DNA of 53,519 nucleotides, from assembly GCA_003244055.1 (NCBI GenBank), contig QHBZ01000097.1, forward strand, positions 1 through 53,519. The letters are read 5' to 3'. The stretch is from Pseudonocardiales bacterium. GTDB lineage: Bacteria > Actinomycetota > Actinomycetes > Mycobacteriales > Pseudonocardiaceae. Of this stretch, positions 1-7,463 are shown one piece after another; position 1 is the first letter of the stretch, and each line of letters opens with the position of its first letter. A program made the position numbers and the translations under genes. The notes below the pieces were generated by a model. The model was not told where the DNA came from, made no database searches, and saw only the letters and a list, made by a program, of their open reading frames with translations.

Positions 1-423
1 TCACTGGTTTCGATCAGGGGCACGGCACAGAACATTGACGCATCGTTGAAGGACACCTCTAACTCTCTGGTCAACACCTCAGGATCGCTAGTGAATACCT
101 CGGGCACGCTGGTGGGCGCCGGTCAGTCGGCGGCGGCCATCTCCACCTCGTTGGTCGACACTTCCACCGTGCTCCTTAACGTCCTCGGTCTGGCACAGTC
201 GATCGACGGCACGCTGGAGTCGGCGCAGAACGCGGACAGTCGAGGCACCGCTTTGATCCCTGTGCTGGTCGACCGAGCCAACTCGATCCTGCAACCTGCT
301 CAGAACGACACCAGCACCATCAATCTTCAACTCGCGGAGGTAAACCGCCACCTGACTAACATCTGCACCTCGCCGACGCTGTCCTTGCTGCCTCCGCTCC
401 GATGCGACCCGGTCCGACCATAG
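1..423 (+). CDS. C-terminal part of a secreted or membrane-anchored coiled-coil protein, cut by the window edge
   Basis: The frame is open from base 1 with no stop upstream, so this is the 3' part of a longer gene; an internal TTG at 46 is probably not the start. The first 40 residues carry degenerate seven-residue repeats of the SLVNTSG type, encoded by imperfect 21-bp direct repeats near 64-110. They are rich in Ser, Thr, Leu and Val, as in an extended helical or coiled-coil extracytoplasmic segment. The last 30 residues hold two cysteines (NICTS and LRCDP) that could pair outside the cytoplasm. I do not recognise a catalytic domain. The general look recalls actinobacterial proteins with an N-terminal membrane anchor and a long helical ectodomain, but that is inference. 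No function is assigned. Confidence 0.6.
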   Translation, partial: SLVSIRGTAQNIDASLKDTSNSLVNTSGSLVNTSGTLVGAGQSAAAISTSLVDTSTVLLNVLGLAQSIDGTLESAQNADSRGTALIPVLVDRANSILQPAQNDTSTINLQLAEVNRHLTNICTSPTLSLLPPLRCDPVRP

Positions 424-656
424 GAATGTGACTTATGGGACGCTTGAGGCGATGCGCTCACAGCTATCATGCTCATGCATGATCGTCTTTCCTACCGACT
501 AATCGGATCGAGACTGCGTCGGCATCATCAATAGCTCACTGACGAACTCAGCACTGCTCCGATTCCCACCAGGGTATCCGATACGGCGATGAATCCTGGA
601 CAGCACCTCAGATTAACGCACCGTGGTCTACGACCACACCCGACCACAACCCCCGC

Positions 657-1045
657 CTAGCCCACCACCGCGCGCCGCTGAGTCAACAACGCCGACCCCG
701 ACGACATCATCGCCGCCGCAGCGACGTGGGCCTTGCCCATAACGGCGTTAAGCCGACCAAGAGACGGCCGCTCACTTAGCGCAATAGCCTGCTCGGCCAG
801 CACATCGGCGGCCTCGAGACACGCACCCCTCATAGCCCAGCGCGATGGCCGCCCGTCCCCGCACCCAGACCCGGGTCTCTCGGTCTTCGGACCGATCGGC
901 GAACGTGGCTGCGTGCCGATACCAGCGCAGCGCCTTCGCGCCGTCGCTACCGGGGAAACGTCTTCCCATACAGAGTCGCCAGCTTCGCCCCGACAGCCCA
1001 CAGAGAGGGGGTATCGAGCTGCTGCTGAAGTACGATGAGGTCACA
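657..1045 (-). pseudogene. Remnant of an XRE-family regulator (TPR-like C-terminal region)
   Basis: Three minus-strand frames read in turn give one continuous helical-repeat sequence: LWAVGAKLATLYGKTFP, then ALRWYRHAATFADRSED and WVRGRAAIALGYEG, then LAEQAIALSERPSLGRLNA. This matches the C-terminal repeat region of actinobacterial helix-turn-helix regulators. The frame breaks at about 951-955, in a CGGGGAAA run, and about 825-830, in an ACCCCT run. The N-terminal DNA-binding domain is absent, and the end is lost after the GKAHVAAA segment, so sequencing error at the two runs would not restore a whole gene. The flanks (424-656 and 1046-1175) hold no other recognisable gene. Confidence 0.55.
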
Positions 1046-1175
1046 TGTTGTCCTCGTTCAATTCCAAGTACAGATCGTTGGTGTCGTACCCACCCCTGCC
1101 ACGGTACGCGGGTGCATATCAGATGGTAAGCATGGTCAGGGCCATCAGATGGTGATCGGGCGTTGAGGAGGACCG

Positions 1176-2072
1176 ATGAAACTTGGCTTGGCTCTGCCCC
1201 AGCTCGGCGCCCACAGCGGCGCAGACCAGATCGCGTCCTTCGCGCGCACCAGTGAACAGCTCGGGTACGCCTCGTTGTGGGTCGGTGATCGCGTTCTGGC
1301 CCCGGTGGCGCCCAGCGATCTCTACCCGGGCGGTGGAACCCCACAACGGCCATACCCGCCGGAGTTCCGCTCGGTTCTCGACCCTGTTGTGGTGCTGGCC
1401 GCGGCGGCAGCATCCACGACGACGGTGCGGTTGGCGAGCAGCACGCTCAACGCACCCTGGCACAATGCGCTACTCCTCGCCCGGTCCCTCACCTCGCTCG
1501 ACCGGCTCTCCGGTGGCCGGTTGGACGTAGGCTTCGGCATCGGCTGGTTGAGCGACGAGTACCCGGCCACCGGGACGCCGTGGCACCACCGCGGCAGCCG
1601 CCTTGACGAGATTCTCGACGTCCTTCACGAGCTGTGGACCCACAATCCGGCCGAGTACCACGGCACGCACTTCGAGCTGCCGCTGGCTCACGTCGATCTG
1701 CGTCCGGTGCAGCCTGGCGGGCCGCCGGTGCTGCTGGGTGGCTGGAGCCCGGCGGCGATGACCCGCATCGGTCGCCGGGCCGCCGGCTGGCTGCTCATCC
1801 ACGGAATGCCGGCCGACGTCACCGCGCAGCTGTGGCAAACCGCCCGGCACGCTGCTGAGGACGCCGGCCGCGACCCAGACCTGCTGCGACGGGAGTTGCG
1901 AATCAACCTGCATCCCGGCCAGGACGCTCGTCACGCCGTCGACAGCGTGGCCCAGGCCCGAGACTCGGGCGTCGATGGCGCCTTCCTGGATCTGCAATTC
2001 GCCACCTCGTCCGTGGACGATTCCCTGTCGATCGCAGCGGACGTGATGTCCAAGGCCGGCGCTCTGGACTGA
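1176..2072 (+). CDS. Luciferase-like (LLM class) flavin/F420-dependent oxidoreductase
   Basis: A 298-residue protein with the luciferase-like monooxygenase fold. The N-terminus MKLGLALPQLGAH is the first beta strand of the barrel, and GGRLDVGFGIGWLSDEY is the family's cofactor-side loop. VLLGGWSPAAMTRIGRRAAG is the typical late strand. In actinomycetes many such proteins use F420 rather than FMN; the sequence alone does not decide this, and the substrate is unknown. The start is supported by a strong Shine-Dalgarno (GAGGAGG at 1164-1170). The ornithine aminotransferase gene follows 51 bp downstream on the same strand, so co-transcription is possible, but no pathway link is evident. Confidence 0.85.
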   Translation: MKLGLALPQLGAHSGADQIASFARTSEQLGYASLWVGDRVLAPVAPSDLYPGGGTPQRPYPPEFRSVLDPVVVLAAAAASTTTVRLASSTLNAPWHNALLLARSLTSLDRLSGGRLDVGFGIGWLSDEYPATGTPWHHRGSRLDEILDVLHELWTHNPAEYHGTHFELPLAHVDLRPVQPGGPPVLLGGWSPAAMTRIGRRAAGWLLIHGMPADVTAQLWQTARHAAEDAGRDPDLLRRELRINLHPGQDARHAVDSVAQARDSGVDGAFLDLQFATSSVDDSLSIAADVMSKAGALD

Positions 2073-2123
2073 CCGGGAACCGCTCGTCGACGCACCTCTG
2101 CGGACGCGTGGCAGTCTGTTGGT

Positions 2124-3398
2124 GTGATGGTGCGCCGAGGGAGCGACGGTGTACCCGTTGAAAGCCGGCACCGAGGACCGGACGTCGCCTCGCACTCGCT
2201 GACCGCCACCGACTTCATCAACACCGACGAGCAGTGGAGTACCCACAACTACCATCCGCTGCCCGTGGTGATCACCTCCGGCGAGGGCGCCTGGGTCGCC
2301 GACGTGGCCGGCCGGCGCTACCTCGATTTCCTCGCCGGTTACTCAGCGCTGAACTTCGGGCACCGGCATCCCGCCTTGGTGGCCGCCGCGGTGGACCAGC
2401 TGGGGCGGGTGACGCTGACCTCGCGGGCGTTTCACCATGACCTGCTCGGGGCGTTCTGCCGGGAGCTTGCCCAGCTGACCGGCACCGAAATGGTGCTCCC
2501 CATGAACACCGGGGCCGAGGCCGTCGAGTCCGCTATCAAGGTGGCCCGGCTGTGGGCTCACCGGGTCAAGGGTGTCCCCGACGGCACCGCCGAGATCATC
2601 GTCGCGGACGGAAACTTCCACGGCCGCACCACCACGATCGTGTCGTTCTCTACCGACGAGGTGGCCCGGGCCGGGTTCGGTCCGTTTACCCCTGGATTCG
2701 TCGTGGTGCCCTACGGCGACCTCGACGCACTACGCGGCGCGATCACGTCCCGGACGGCGGCGGTGCTCGTCGAACCCGTGCAGGGTGAGGCAGGAGTGCT
2801 GGTGCCCCCACCGGGTTACCTGGCCGGAGTCCGCGCGGCGTGCGACGACGCGGACGTGCTGCTGATCGCCGACGAGATCCAGTCCGGCCTCGCGCGTACC
2901 GGCGAGCTGCTGGCGTTGGATCACGACGGGGTCCGGGCCGACCTTTACACCCTGGGCAAAGCGCTGGGTGGTGGAATCCTGCCAGTCTCGGCTGTAGTGG
3001 GGCGGCGCGCGGTGCTGGGTGTGCTGCGACCCGGGGAACACGGATCAACCTTTGGCGGCAACCCGCTTGCCTGCGCGGTCGGCCGCGCGGTGATCGCCCT
3101 GCTGGCGAGCGGCGAGTTCCAGGCCCGCTCCCGGGAGCTGGGCGCGCATCTGCACGCCCAGCTGCAGACGCTGGTCGGTCACGGCGTCGCTCAGATCACC
3201 GGACGAGGACTGTGGGCCGGCGTGCACATCGCTCCCGGCGGGCCGACCGGACGCATGACGGCGGAGGCCCTGATGGCTCGGGGTGTGCTGTGCAAGGAAA
3301 CCCACGCCGCGACATTGCGGCTGGCTCCCCCGCTGGTGATCACACGCGACGACCTCAACGTCGCCCTCAACGCAATCACCGACGTACTCACGCGCTGA
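2124..3398 (+). CDS. rocD: Ornithine--oxo-acid transaminase
   Basis: A class III PLP-dependent aminotransferase of 424 residues. It moves the delta-amino group of ornithine to 2-oxoglutarate, giving glutamate semialdehyde in arginine/ornithine catabolism. The N-terminal signature STHNYHPLPVVI followed by GRRYLDFLAGYSALNFGHRHP is characteristic of RocD rather than acetylornithine aminotransferase. The PLP lysine is K279 in TLGKALGGG, and LIADEIQSGLARTG carries the cofactor aspartate. Length is usual for bacterial RocD. The start is uncertain: GTG 2124 and ATG 2127 have no clear ribosome-binding site and the first 35 residues are poorly conserved. No arginase or dimethylargininase gene is adjacent. 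Confidence 0.9.
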   Translation: MMVRRGSDGVPVESRHRGPDVASHSLTATDFINTDEQWSTHNYHPLPVVITSGEGAWVADVAGRRYLDFLAGYSALNFGHRHPALVAAAVDQLGRVTLTSRAFHHDLLGAFCRELAQLTGTEMVLPMNTGAEAVESAIKVARLWAHRVKGVPDGTAEIIVADGNFHGRTTTIVSFSTDEVARAGFGPFTPGFVVVPYGDLDALRGAITSRTAAVLVEPVQGEAGVLVPPPGYLAGVRAACDDADVLLIADEIQSGLARTGELLALDHDGVRADLYTLGKALGGGILPVSAVVGRRAVLGVLRPGEHGSTFGGNPLACAVGRAVIALLASGEFQARSRELGAHLHAQLQTLVGHGVAQITGRGLWAGVHIAPGGPTGRMTAEALMARGVLCKETHAATLRLAPPLVITRDDLNVALNAITDVLTR

Positions 3399-3399
3399 C

Positions 3400-3870
3400 T
3401 CAGCCGGTCTGCTCGGCTTCGGGATCATCAGGTTGGATGCGTCGAGGTCCGCGGAGCCGAACGACTGCGTGAACGACTTCGCGGTGTCGCTCCAACCCTG
3501 GGTGAGGATCTCGTCGCGGATCTCCCCGGCCGCCGCGCGCCAGCCCTCGACCTAGTCGGCCGCACGCAGCGTGTCGGCCATCGTGACGGCGCGGTCGAGC
3601 TCCACCCAGCACCTGAGCTTGGAGTACAGGAAGTGCCGGGGCTCGCCTCGGATCTCCCAAATGCCCTGGTCGGCCTCGTGCCAGCGCCGGGCCGCGGCGT
3701 CGGCGTCGGAGACGAGGCACTCCCGCCACGCCGTCGCCTTGGGGTGGTCAGGGTTCAGCTGCTCGCCGAGCCGGTGCGTCGAGCCGAGCAGCTCCCCGTA
3801 GACGTCGATCTGACGTTGGTTCCACGCCCCGTTGCTGACCGGCGGCCGGGTAGCTGGGTGCCAGAGCGTT
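3400..3870 (-). pseudogene. Glycoside hydrolase family 15 gene remnant with in-frame stop
   Basis: Reading the minus strand from about 3870, a GH15-type (glucoamylase/trehalase-like) sequence is plain: NGAWNQRQIDVYGELLGSTHR, then ADQGIWEIRGEPRHFLYSKL and CWVELDRAVTMADTLRAAD. A TAG stop at 3553-3555 interrupts it. The same frame then resumes with VEGWRAAAGEIRDEILTQGW and TAKSFTQSFGSADLDASNL before homology ends near 3420. Only about 150 residues of a family normally near 600 residues remain, so the N-terminal domain and the C-terminus are both gone. The fragment sits between rocD and cydA with no other gene in this 600-bp stretch. Confidence 0.75.
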
Positions 3871-3966
3871 CGTACCCGTTCGGGTGATCTGACCGGTCCC
3901 AACGCGACTCCGATCGCTTGCGGATGGTGCCCCGGCATTGGCGGTCGTATCGTGGCCGGTGAGGGC

Positions 3967-3984
3967 TTGTGAATTCTTTCACAA
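3967..3984. promoter_or_regulatory. Rex operator in front of cydA
   Basis: The sequence reads TTGTGAA-TTCT-TTCACAA, a perfect inverted repeat; with the flanking C and G the arms are 8 bp (3966-3985). It equals the consensus of the redox repressor Rex (TTGTGAA-N4-TTCACAA), which in Streptomyces represses cyd genes at low NADH/NAD+. It also contains TGTGA-N6-TCACA, the CRP/GlxR consensus, so a Crp-type regulator is the main alternative. The site ends against the cydA Shine-Dalgarno (AAGGAGG, 3983-3989), so a bound protein would block elongation or a promoter just upstream. Rex itself is not encoded in the window. Confidence 0.8.
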
Positions 3985-3996
3985 GGAGGTCGGGCG

Positions 3997-5352
3997 ATGC
4001 TCCCGTTGCTGCTGGCGGCCACCGCGTCCCCGGTGGCCGCGCGTTCCCAGATGGGTTTTTCGCTGGGCTGGCACATCGTGGTGGCCTGCTTGGGGGTGGG
4101 GATGCCCGCTCTGGTGCTGTTCGTGGAGTGGCGCGGGTTGCGCACCGGTGAACCGAGCTACCGGCTGCTGGCCCGGCGCTGGGCGCGGGCGCTGGGGGTG
4201 TTGTTCGCAGTCGGTGCGGTCTCCGGCACGATCCTGTCCTTCGAGATGGGTGTGCTGTGGTCCGGCCTGATGGATCATTACGGTGCGGTGATCGGCCTGC
4301 CGTTCGCGATCGAAGGTTTCGCGTTCTTCATCGAAGCGATCTTCCTGGGGATCTACCTCTACGGGTGGGACCGGCTTTCACCGCGAACTCATCTGCTGTC
4401 CGGGCTGCCGATCGTGGCAGCCGGGGTGGCCTCGGCGTTCTTCGTGGTCGCCGCCAACGCGTGGATGAACAGCCCGCAGGGGTTCACGGTGGTCGGTGGC
4501 CGGCTGGTCGGGGTCGACCCGTGGGCGGCGATGTTCAATGCGGCCACCTGGCCGGAGACCACGCACATGATCCTCGCCGCGTTCATGGTGACCGGGTTCC
4601 TGATGGCCAGCGTGTACGCGGTGGCCATGCTGCGGGGGCGCCGGGATCGCTATCACCGCCTTGGGCTGTTGATCCCGCTGGTGCTGGGCGTGGCGGCCGC
4701 GCCGGTGCAGATCGTGGTGGGTGACTGGGCCGCGCGGTACGTCAGCACCGAGCAGCCCGCCAAGCTGGCCGCGATGGAGGGACTGTTCCGTAGCGGCACG
4801 CACGCGCCGCTGGCCGTCGGCGGCTACTACTCCGGTGATGAGCTGCATGGCGCGGTGCATATCCCGAATGGTCTGTCGCTGCTGGTCCACCTGGACCCGG
4901 ACGGCTACGTCGCCGGCTTGGACCAGGTGCCCGCAGACCTGCGCCCGCCGGTGCCGATCGTGCACCTGGCCTTCGACACGATGGTCGGGATCGGCTTCGC
5001 GCTGCTGGCCCTGGGAGTCTGGTTGGGCTACTGCTGGTGGCGGCGCCGGGAGCTGCCTGAGTCCCGGTGGTTCCTGCGCGCGGTGGCCGTGTCCGGGGTA
5101 GCGGCCGTGGCGGCGATGGAGGCCGGCTGGGTCACCACCGAGGTCGGTCGCCAGCCCTGGATCGTCTACCGGGTGCTACGGGTGGACGACGCCGTCAACC
5201 CGGCGCCCGGCCTCGGCTGGGGTCTGGTCGCCGTGCTCGCCGTATACACGGCGCTCACCGTGGCGACGGTATTCGTGCTGCGCCTGCTAGCCAGCACTCC
5301 GGTTCCCGCCGCGCCGCAGGAGCGCGACGTCACCGATTACCAGGTGGTGTGA
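3997..5352 (+). CDS. cydA: Cytochrome bd quinol oxidase subunit I
   Basis: A 451-residue integral membrane subunit that carries the hemes and the quinol site of cytochrome bd, the high-affinity terminal oxidase in the cytoplasmic membrane. The first helix has H26 in LGWHIVVACLG, matching the conserved heme-ligand histidine. The family signature GW-x4-E-x-GRQPW lies at about residues 377-388 (GWVTTEVGRQPW) and defines the quinol-binding Q-loop border. About nine hydrophobic helices are visible. Length fits the short Q-loop class. The start is supported by AAGGAGG seven bases upstream. cydB begins 1 bp after its stop. A Rex-type operator overlaps the translation start region, so induction under low oxygen or high NADH is likely. 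Confidence 0.95.
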   Translation: MLPLLLAATASPVAARSQMGFSLGWHIVVACLGVGMPALVLFVEWRGLRTGEPSYRLLARRWARALGVLFAVGAVSGTILSFEMGVLWSGLMDHYGAVIGLPFAIEGFAFFIEAIFLGIYLYGWDRLSPRTHLLSGLPIVAAGVASAFFVVAANAWMNSPQGFTVVGGRLVGVDPWAAMFNAATWPETTHMILAAFMVTGFLMASVYAVAMLRGRRDRYHRLGLLIPLVLGVAAAPVQIVVGDWAARYVSTEQPAKLAAMEGLFRSGTHAPLAVGGYYSGDELHGAVHIPNGLSLLVHLDPDGYVAGLDQVPADLRPPVPIVHLAFDTMVGIGFALLALGVWLGYCWWRRRELPESRWFLRAVAVSGVAAVAAMEAGWVTTEVGRQPWIVYRVLRVDDAVNPAPGLGWGLVAVLAVYTALTVATVFVLRLLASTPVPAAPQERDVTDYQVV

Positions 5353-5353
5353 C

Positions 5354-6388
5354 ATGCTGGCCGCAGAGCCGTCTGTCGCCGACCCGCTGGCGACCGTGTT
5401 GCTGGTCCTGACCTGGGCCGGGGTCAGTGCCTACGTGCTGCTCGCCGGGGCGGACTTCGGTGGTGGGCTGTGGGACCTGCTGGCCGGCGGTAGCCGGCGC
5501 GGTGCACGGCAGCGGGCGCTCATCGAGCATTCCGTCGGGCCGGTATGGGAGGCCAACCACGTCTGGCTGATCTTCGTCCTGGTGCTCGTCTGGACGGCGT
5601 TCCCGCCATTGTTCGCCGCGGTGTCCTCGACGCTTTACATCCCGCTGACCCTGGTGGCGCTCGGGGTGATTGCCCGCGGGTCGGCCTTTGCGTTCCGCAA
5701 AGCTGTCACCGAACTGTGGCAGCGCAGGCTGTTCGGGGCGGCCTTCGCGTTCTCCTCGGTCATCACGCCGTTCTTCCTCGGTGCGGTCGGTGGGGCGATC
5801 GCCTCTGGCCGGGTGCCGCCGGGGATCGCTGCCGGCGACGTGGTGACGAGTTGGTGGAACCCCACCTCGGTGCTGGCCGGGGCGTTCACCGTGGGCGCCT
5901 GCGCCTACCTCGCAGCGGTTTACCTCACCGCGGACGCTCAGCGCGAGGGCCAGGGCGAGCTCGCCGAGGCGTTCCGCCGCCGGGGGCTGGTGAGCGGTTC
6001 GGTCGTCGGCGCGCTGGCCATCGCGGGCATCCTCGTCCTGCGCGCTGATGCGCCGCTGCTGTTCGGACGTCTGCTCGGCGCGGCGCTGCCGCTGGTTCTC
6101 ACCTCCGTCGCGGCCGGCCTCGCTTCCCTGGTACTGCTGGCCTACCGGCGCTTCACCCTGGTGCGGATCACTGCGGCGCTGGCCGTCGCCGCCGTGCTGT
6201 GGGGGTGGGGCCTGGCCCAGTACCCCGACGTGCTGCTCCCCGGCCTGACCCTCGCGCAGGCCGCAGCGCCCCGGGCGACGCTGCTGGCCACCGTGATCAC
6301 CGTCGCGGTCGGGTTGGCGGTGTTGGTGCCATCCCTGGCCTGGCTGTTGCTGCTCTTCCAGCGCCCCCGATCCACCCTGTCCCGCTGA
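5354..6388 (+). CDS. cydB: Cytochrome bd quinol oxidase subunit II
   Basis: A 344-residue membrane protein with about nine transmembrane helices. The N-terminus shows the CydB hallmarks YVLLAGADFGGGLWDLLAGG and GPVWEANHVWLIFVLVLVW, in which the D-F-G-G-G and W-E-x-N-H-V-W motifs are conserved. It pairs with CydA to form the oxidase core. The start ATG follows the cydA stop by one base, so the genes are transcribed and probably translated together. The usual actinobacterial cydCD (ABC exporter needed for cytochrome bd assembly) does not follow; a truncated, opposite-strand DUF664 fragment begins about 20 bp downstream. cydCD must lie elsewhere or be missing. Confidence 0.95.
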   Translation: MLAAEPSVADPLATVLLVLTWAGVSAYVLLAGADFGGGLWDLLAGGSRRGARQRALIEHSVGPVWEANHVWLIFVLVLVWTAFPPLFAAVSSTLYIPLTLVALGVIARGSAFAFRKAVTELWQRRLFGAAFAFSSVITPFFLGAVGGAIASGRVPPGIAAGDVVTSWWNPTSVLAGAFTVGACAYLAAVYLTADAQREGQGELAEAFRRRGLVSGSVVGALAIAGILVLRADAPLLFGRLLGAALPLVLTSVAAGLASLVLLAYRRFTLVRITAALAVAAVLWGWGLAQYPDVLLPGLTLAQAAAPRATLLATVITVAVGLAVLVPSLAWLLLLFQRPRSTLSR

Positions 6389-6410
6389 GTCGGGGCGGGA
6401 ACTCGCGCCC

Positions 6411-6735
6411 GACGGAGTGCGTGCTCCGCGTGTGCGGCATCGACCTCGTGGAAGTCCGCGTCGTCGCCCGGACCGCCGTGCAGCGACGGCACGTCCTGGC
6501 CAACCGCTCGCTGCCGCAGCCATATGCGTTCGACCTTCGCCAGGTGACGCACCAAGCCCAGCAGGGACAACGTCGATGGGGGAACCGGTCGTCTGGCAAG
6601 CTGCTCGCCCGTCAAACCGGCACATACGTTGAGCAGCGTCATCCGCTGCCACCCGAGGTAGCCCTCGAGGATGCCACGGTCGTCGCCGGTCATCGGGCCG
6701 TCAACGGGATCGGGGACGATCGAGGTCCACGTCAT
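6411..6735 (-). pseudogene. Truncated DUF664/DinB-family gene
   Basis: From ATG 6735 the minus strand encodes about 108 residues of a DinB/DUF664 four-helix-bundle protein. Signature segments are LEGYLGWQRMTLLNVCAGLT and VPPSTLSLLGLVRHLAKVER, with the metal-type histidine in LVRHLAK. Homology stops after DADFHEVDAAHAEHALRR near 6411. The frame then runs antisense into cydB until 6142 and reads as low-complexity Arg/Gln-rich sequence. The family is normally about 160-180 residues, so the C-terminal third is lost. The break lies about 20 bp beyond the cydB stop, where cydCD would be expected, so a deletion joined the two ends. Confidence 0.65.
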
Positions 6736-6828
6736 TGGGCCATCCTGCCTGTCTCACTGCCCGACGAATAATCTCCGCGGCCGCTAACTCAACGACCCGA
6801 CCGCTGCCAGAACGAACCCCCGAAGGAT

Positions 6829-7290
6829 TTACGCGGTGCTGCACTGATTGCGCTCGCGGGGCTTGGGGACGAGCCGTCGCACGGCGTCGCGCGGATCGAG
6901 ACGCTCCAGCCCGGCGATACCGTCGAAATCGCGATCAGGTGAGACGATGACCGAGATGCCGCGCCGCAGCGCGGTTGCCACGTGCACGGCGTCTCGAACT
7001 CGAAGTGACGGATGGGTCGCCACGAGATTCAGGGCGAGCCGGAGATCATCCTCACCGAAATCGTGCAGCAAGCACAGCCCGGCGACATCCCGAGCCTGCT
7101 CACGGACGCGGGTTCCATCGAGACCTCGCCAGCGAAGAATGTGCGCGTACTCCCCGATCAGCTCCACGCTCGCCTCACCCGCGAGGACACCCTGCGCGGC
7201 CAACCGGACCAAGGCACGGCACGGCTCGCGGTGCTCGTGCTCGGTGCCCCGGGCGTAAACGAAGATTGACGTGTCGTACAAGAAACGCAT
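6829..7290 (-). CDS. PIN-domain ribonuclease toxin (VapC family)
   Basis: A 153-residue PIN-domain protein (ATG 7290; a GTG at 7293 is also possible). The acidic catalytic set appears intact: D in FLYDTSIFVY, E in ASVELIGEY, D in VRDAVHVATALR and D in VSPDRDFDGI. Such proteins are Mg2+-dependent RNases, usually cutting tRNA or rRNA, and are neutralised by a VapB partner encoded just upstream. The start overlaps the stop of the antitoxin frame (TGA 7292-7290), the classic vapBC arrangement. Here the antitoxin gene has lost its N-terminal half, so the toxin looks orphaned. It may be silent, controlled by another antitoxin, or inactive for reasons not visible. Confidence 0.8.
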   Translation of the reverse strand: MRFLYDTSIFVYARGTEHEHREPCRALVRLAAQGVLAGEASVELIGEYAHILRWRGLDGTRVREQARDVAGLCLLHDFGEDDLRLALNLVATHPSLRVRDAVHVATALRRGISVIVSPDRDFDGIAGLERLDPRDAVRRLVPKPRERNQCSTA

Positions 7291-7463
7291 CACTCGGCTA
7301 CCGGCTCGTACATCCGATCAATCTCAGCTTTGATCAACGGCCAGTCGGACACCGGGATCGGTTCGGCATCGAGCACCCGACGCGCAGCCTCAGCGCGGTC
7401 CGGCCCGTCATCGTGGAACGCCGCATCAATCGCCTCCCGAACGATGGTCGCAACGGAGGTTGG
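7290..7463 (-). pseudogene. Decapitated VapB-type antitoxin
   Basis: In the frame ending at TGA 7292-7290 the minus strand encodes VATIVREAIDAAFHDDG and EAARRVLDAEPIPVSDWPL, then IKAEIDRMYEPVAE. This is the typical toxin-binding C-terminus of VapB proteins with RHH-type DNA-binding domains. The same frame meets the TAA stop of the SEC-C gene (7466-7464) just upstream, and no ATG, GTG or TTG precedes the conserved part. The DNA-binding N-terminal half is therefore missing, replaced by the 3' end of the neighbouring gene. If some product were made by read-through or internal initiation it might still bind toxin but could not autoregulate. Confidence 0.7.

Noticed and set aside
64-110. CRISPR-like short repeats near the left end
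   Set aside because: The 21-bp repeats are in frame, imperfect and encode SLVNTSG units of a protein; there are no spacers.
424-656. Possible gene or RNA in the left intergenic stretch
   Set aside because: No frame with a ribosome-binding site, no tRNA-like fold and no repeat was found; A/T content is slightly higher but nothing can be supported.
3968-3983. Pure CRP/GlxR site at cydA
   Set aside because: TGTGA-N6-TCACA is present, but the extended symmetry TTGTGAA-N4-TTCACAA and the target gene fit Rex better; kept as an alternative only.
5330-6652. A 440-codon minus-strand frame opposite cydB
   Set aside because: Its translation is Gln/Arg/Gly-rich low complexity without domains, and cydB on the other strand is a clear gene. 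It is an antisense shadow caused by high G+C; only its first 108 codons in another frame match DUF664.
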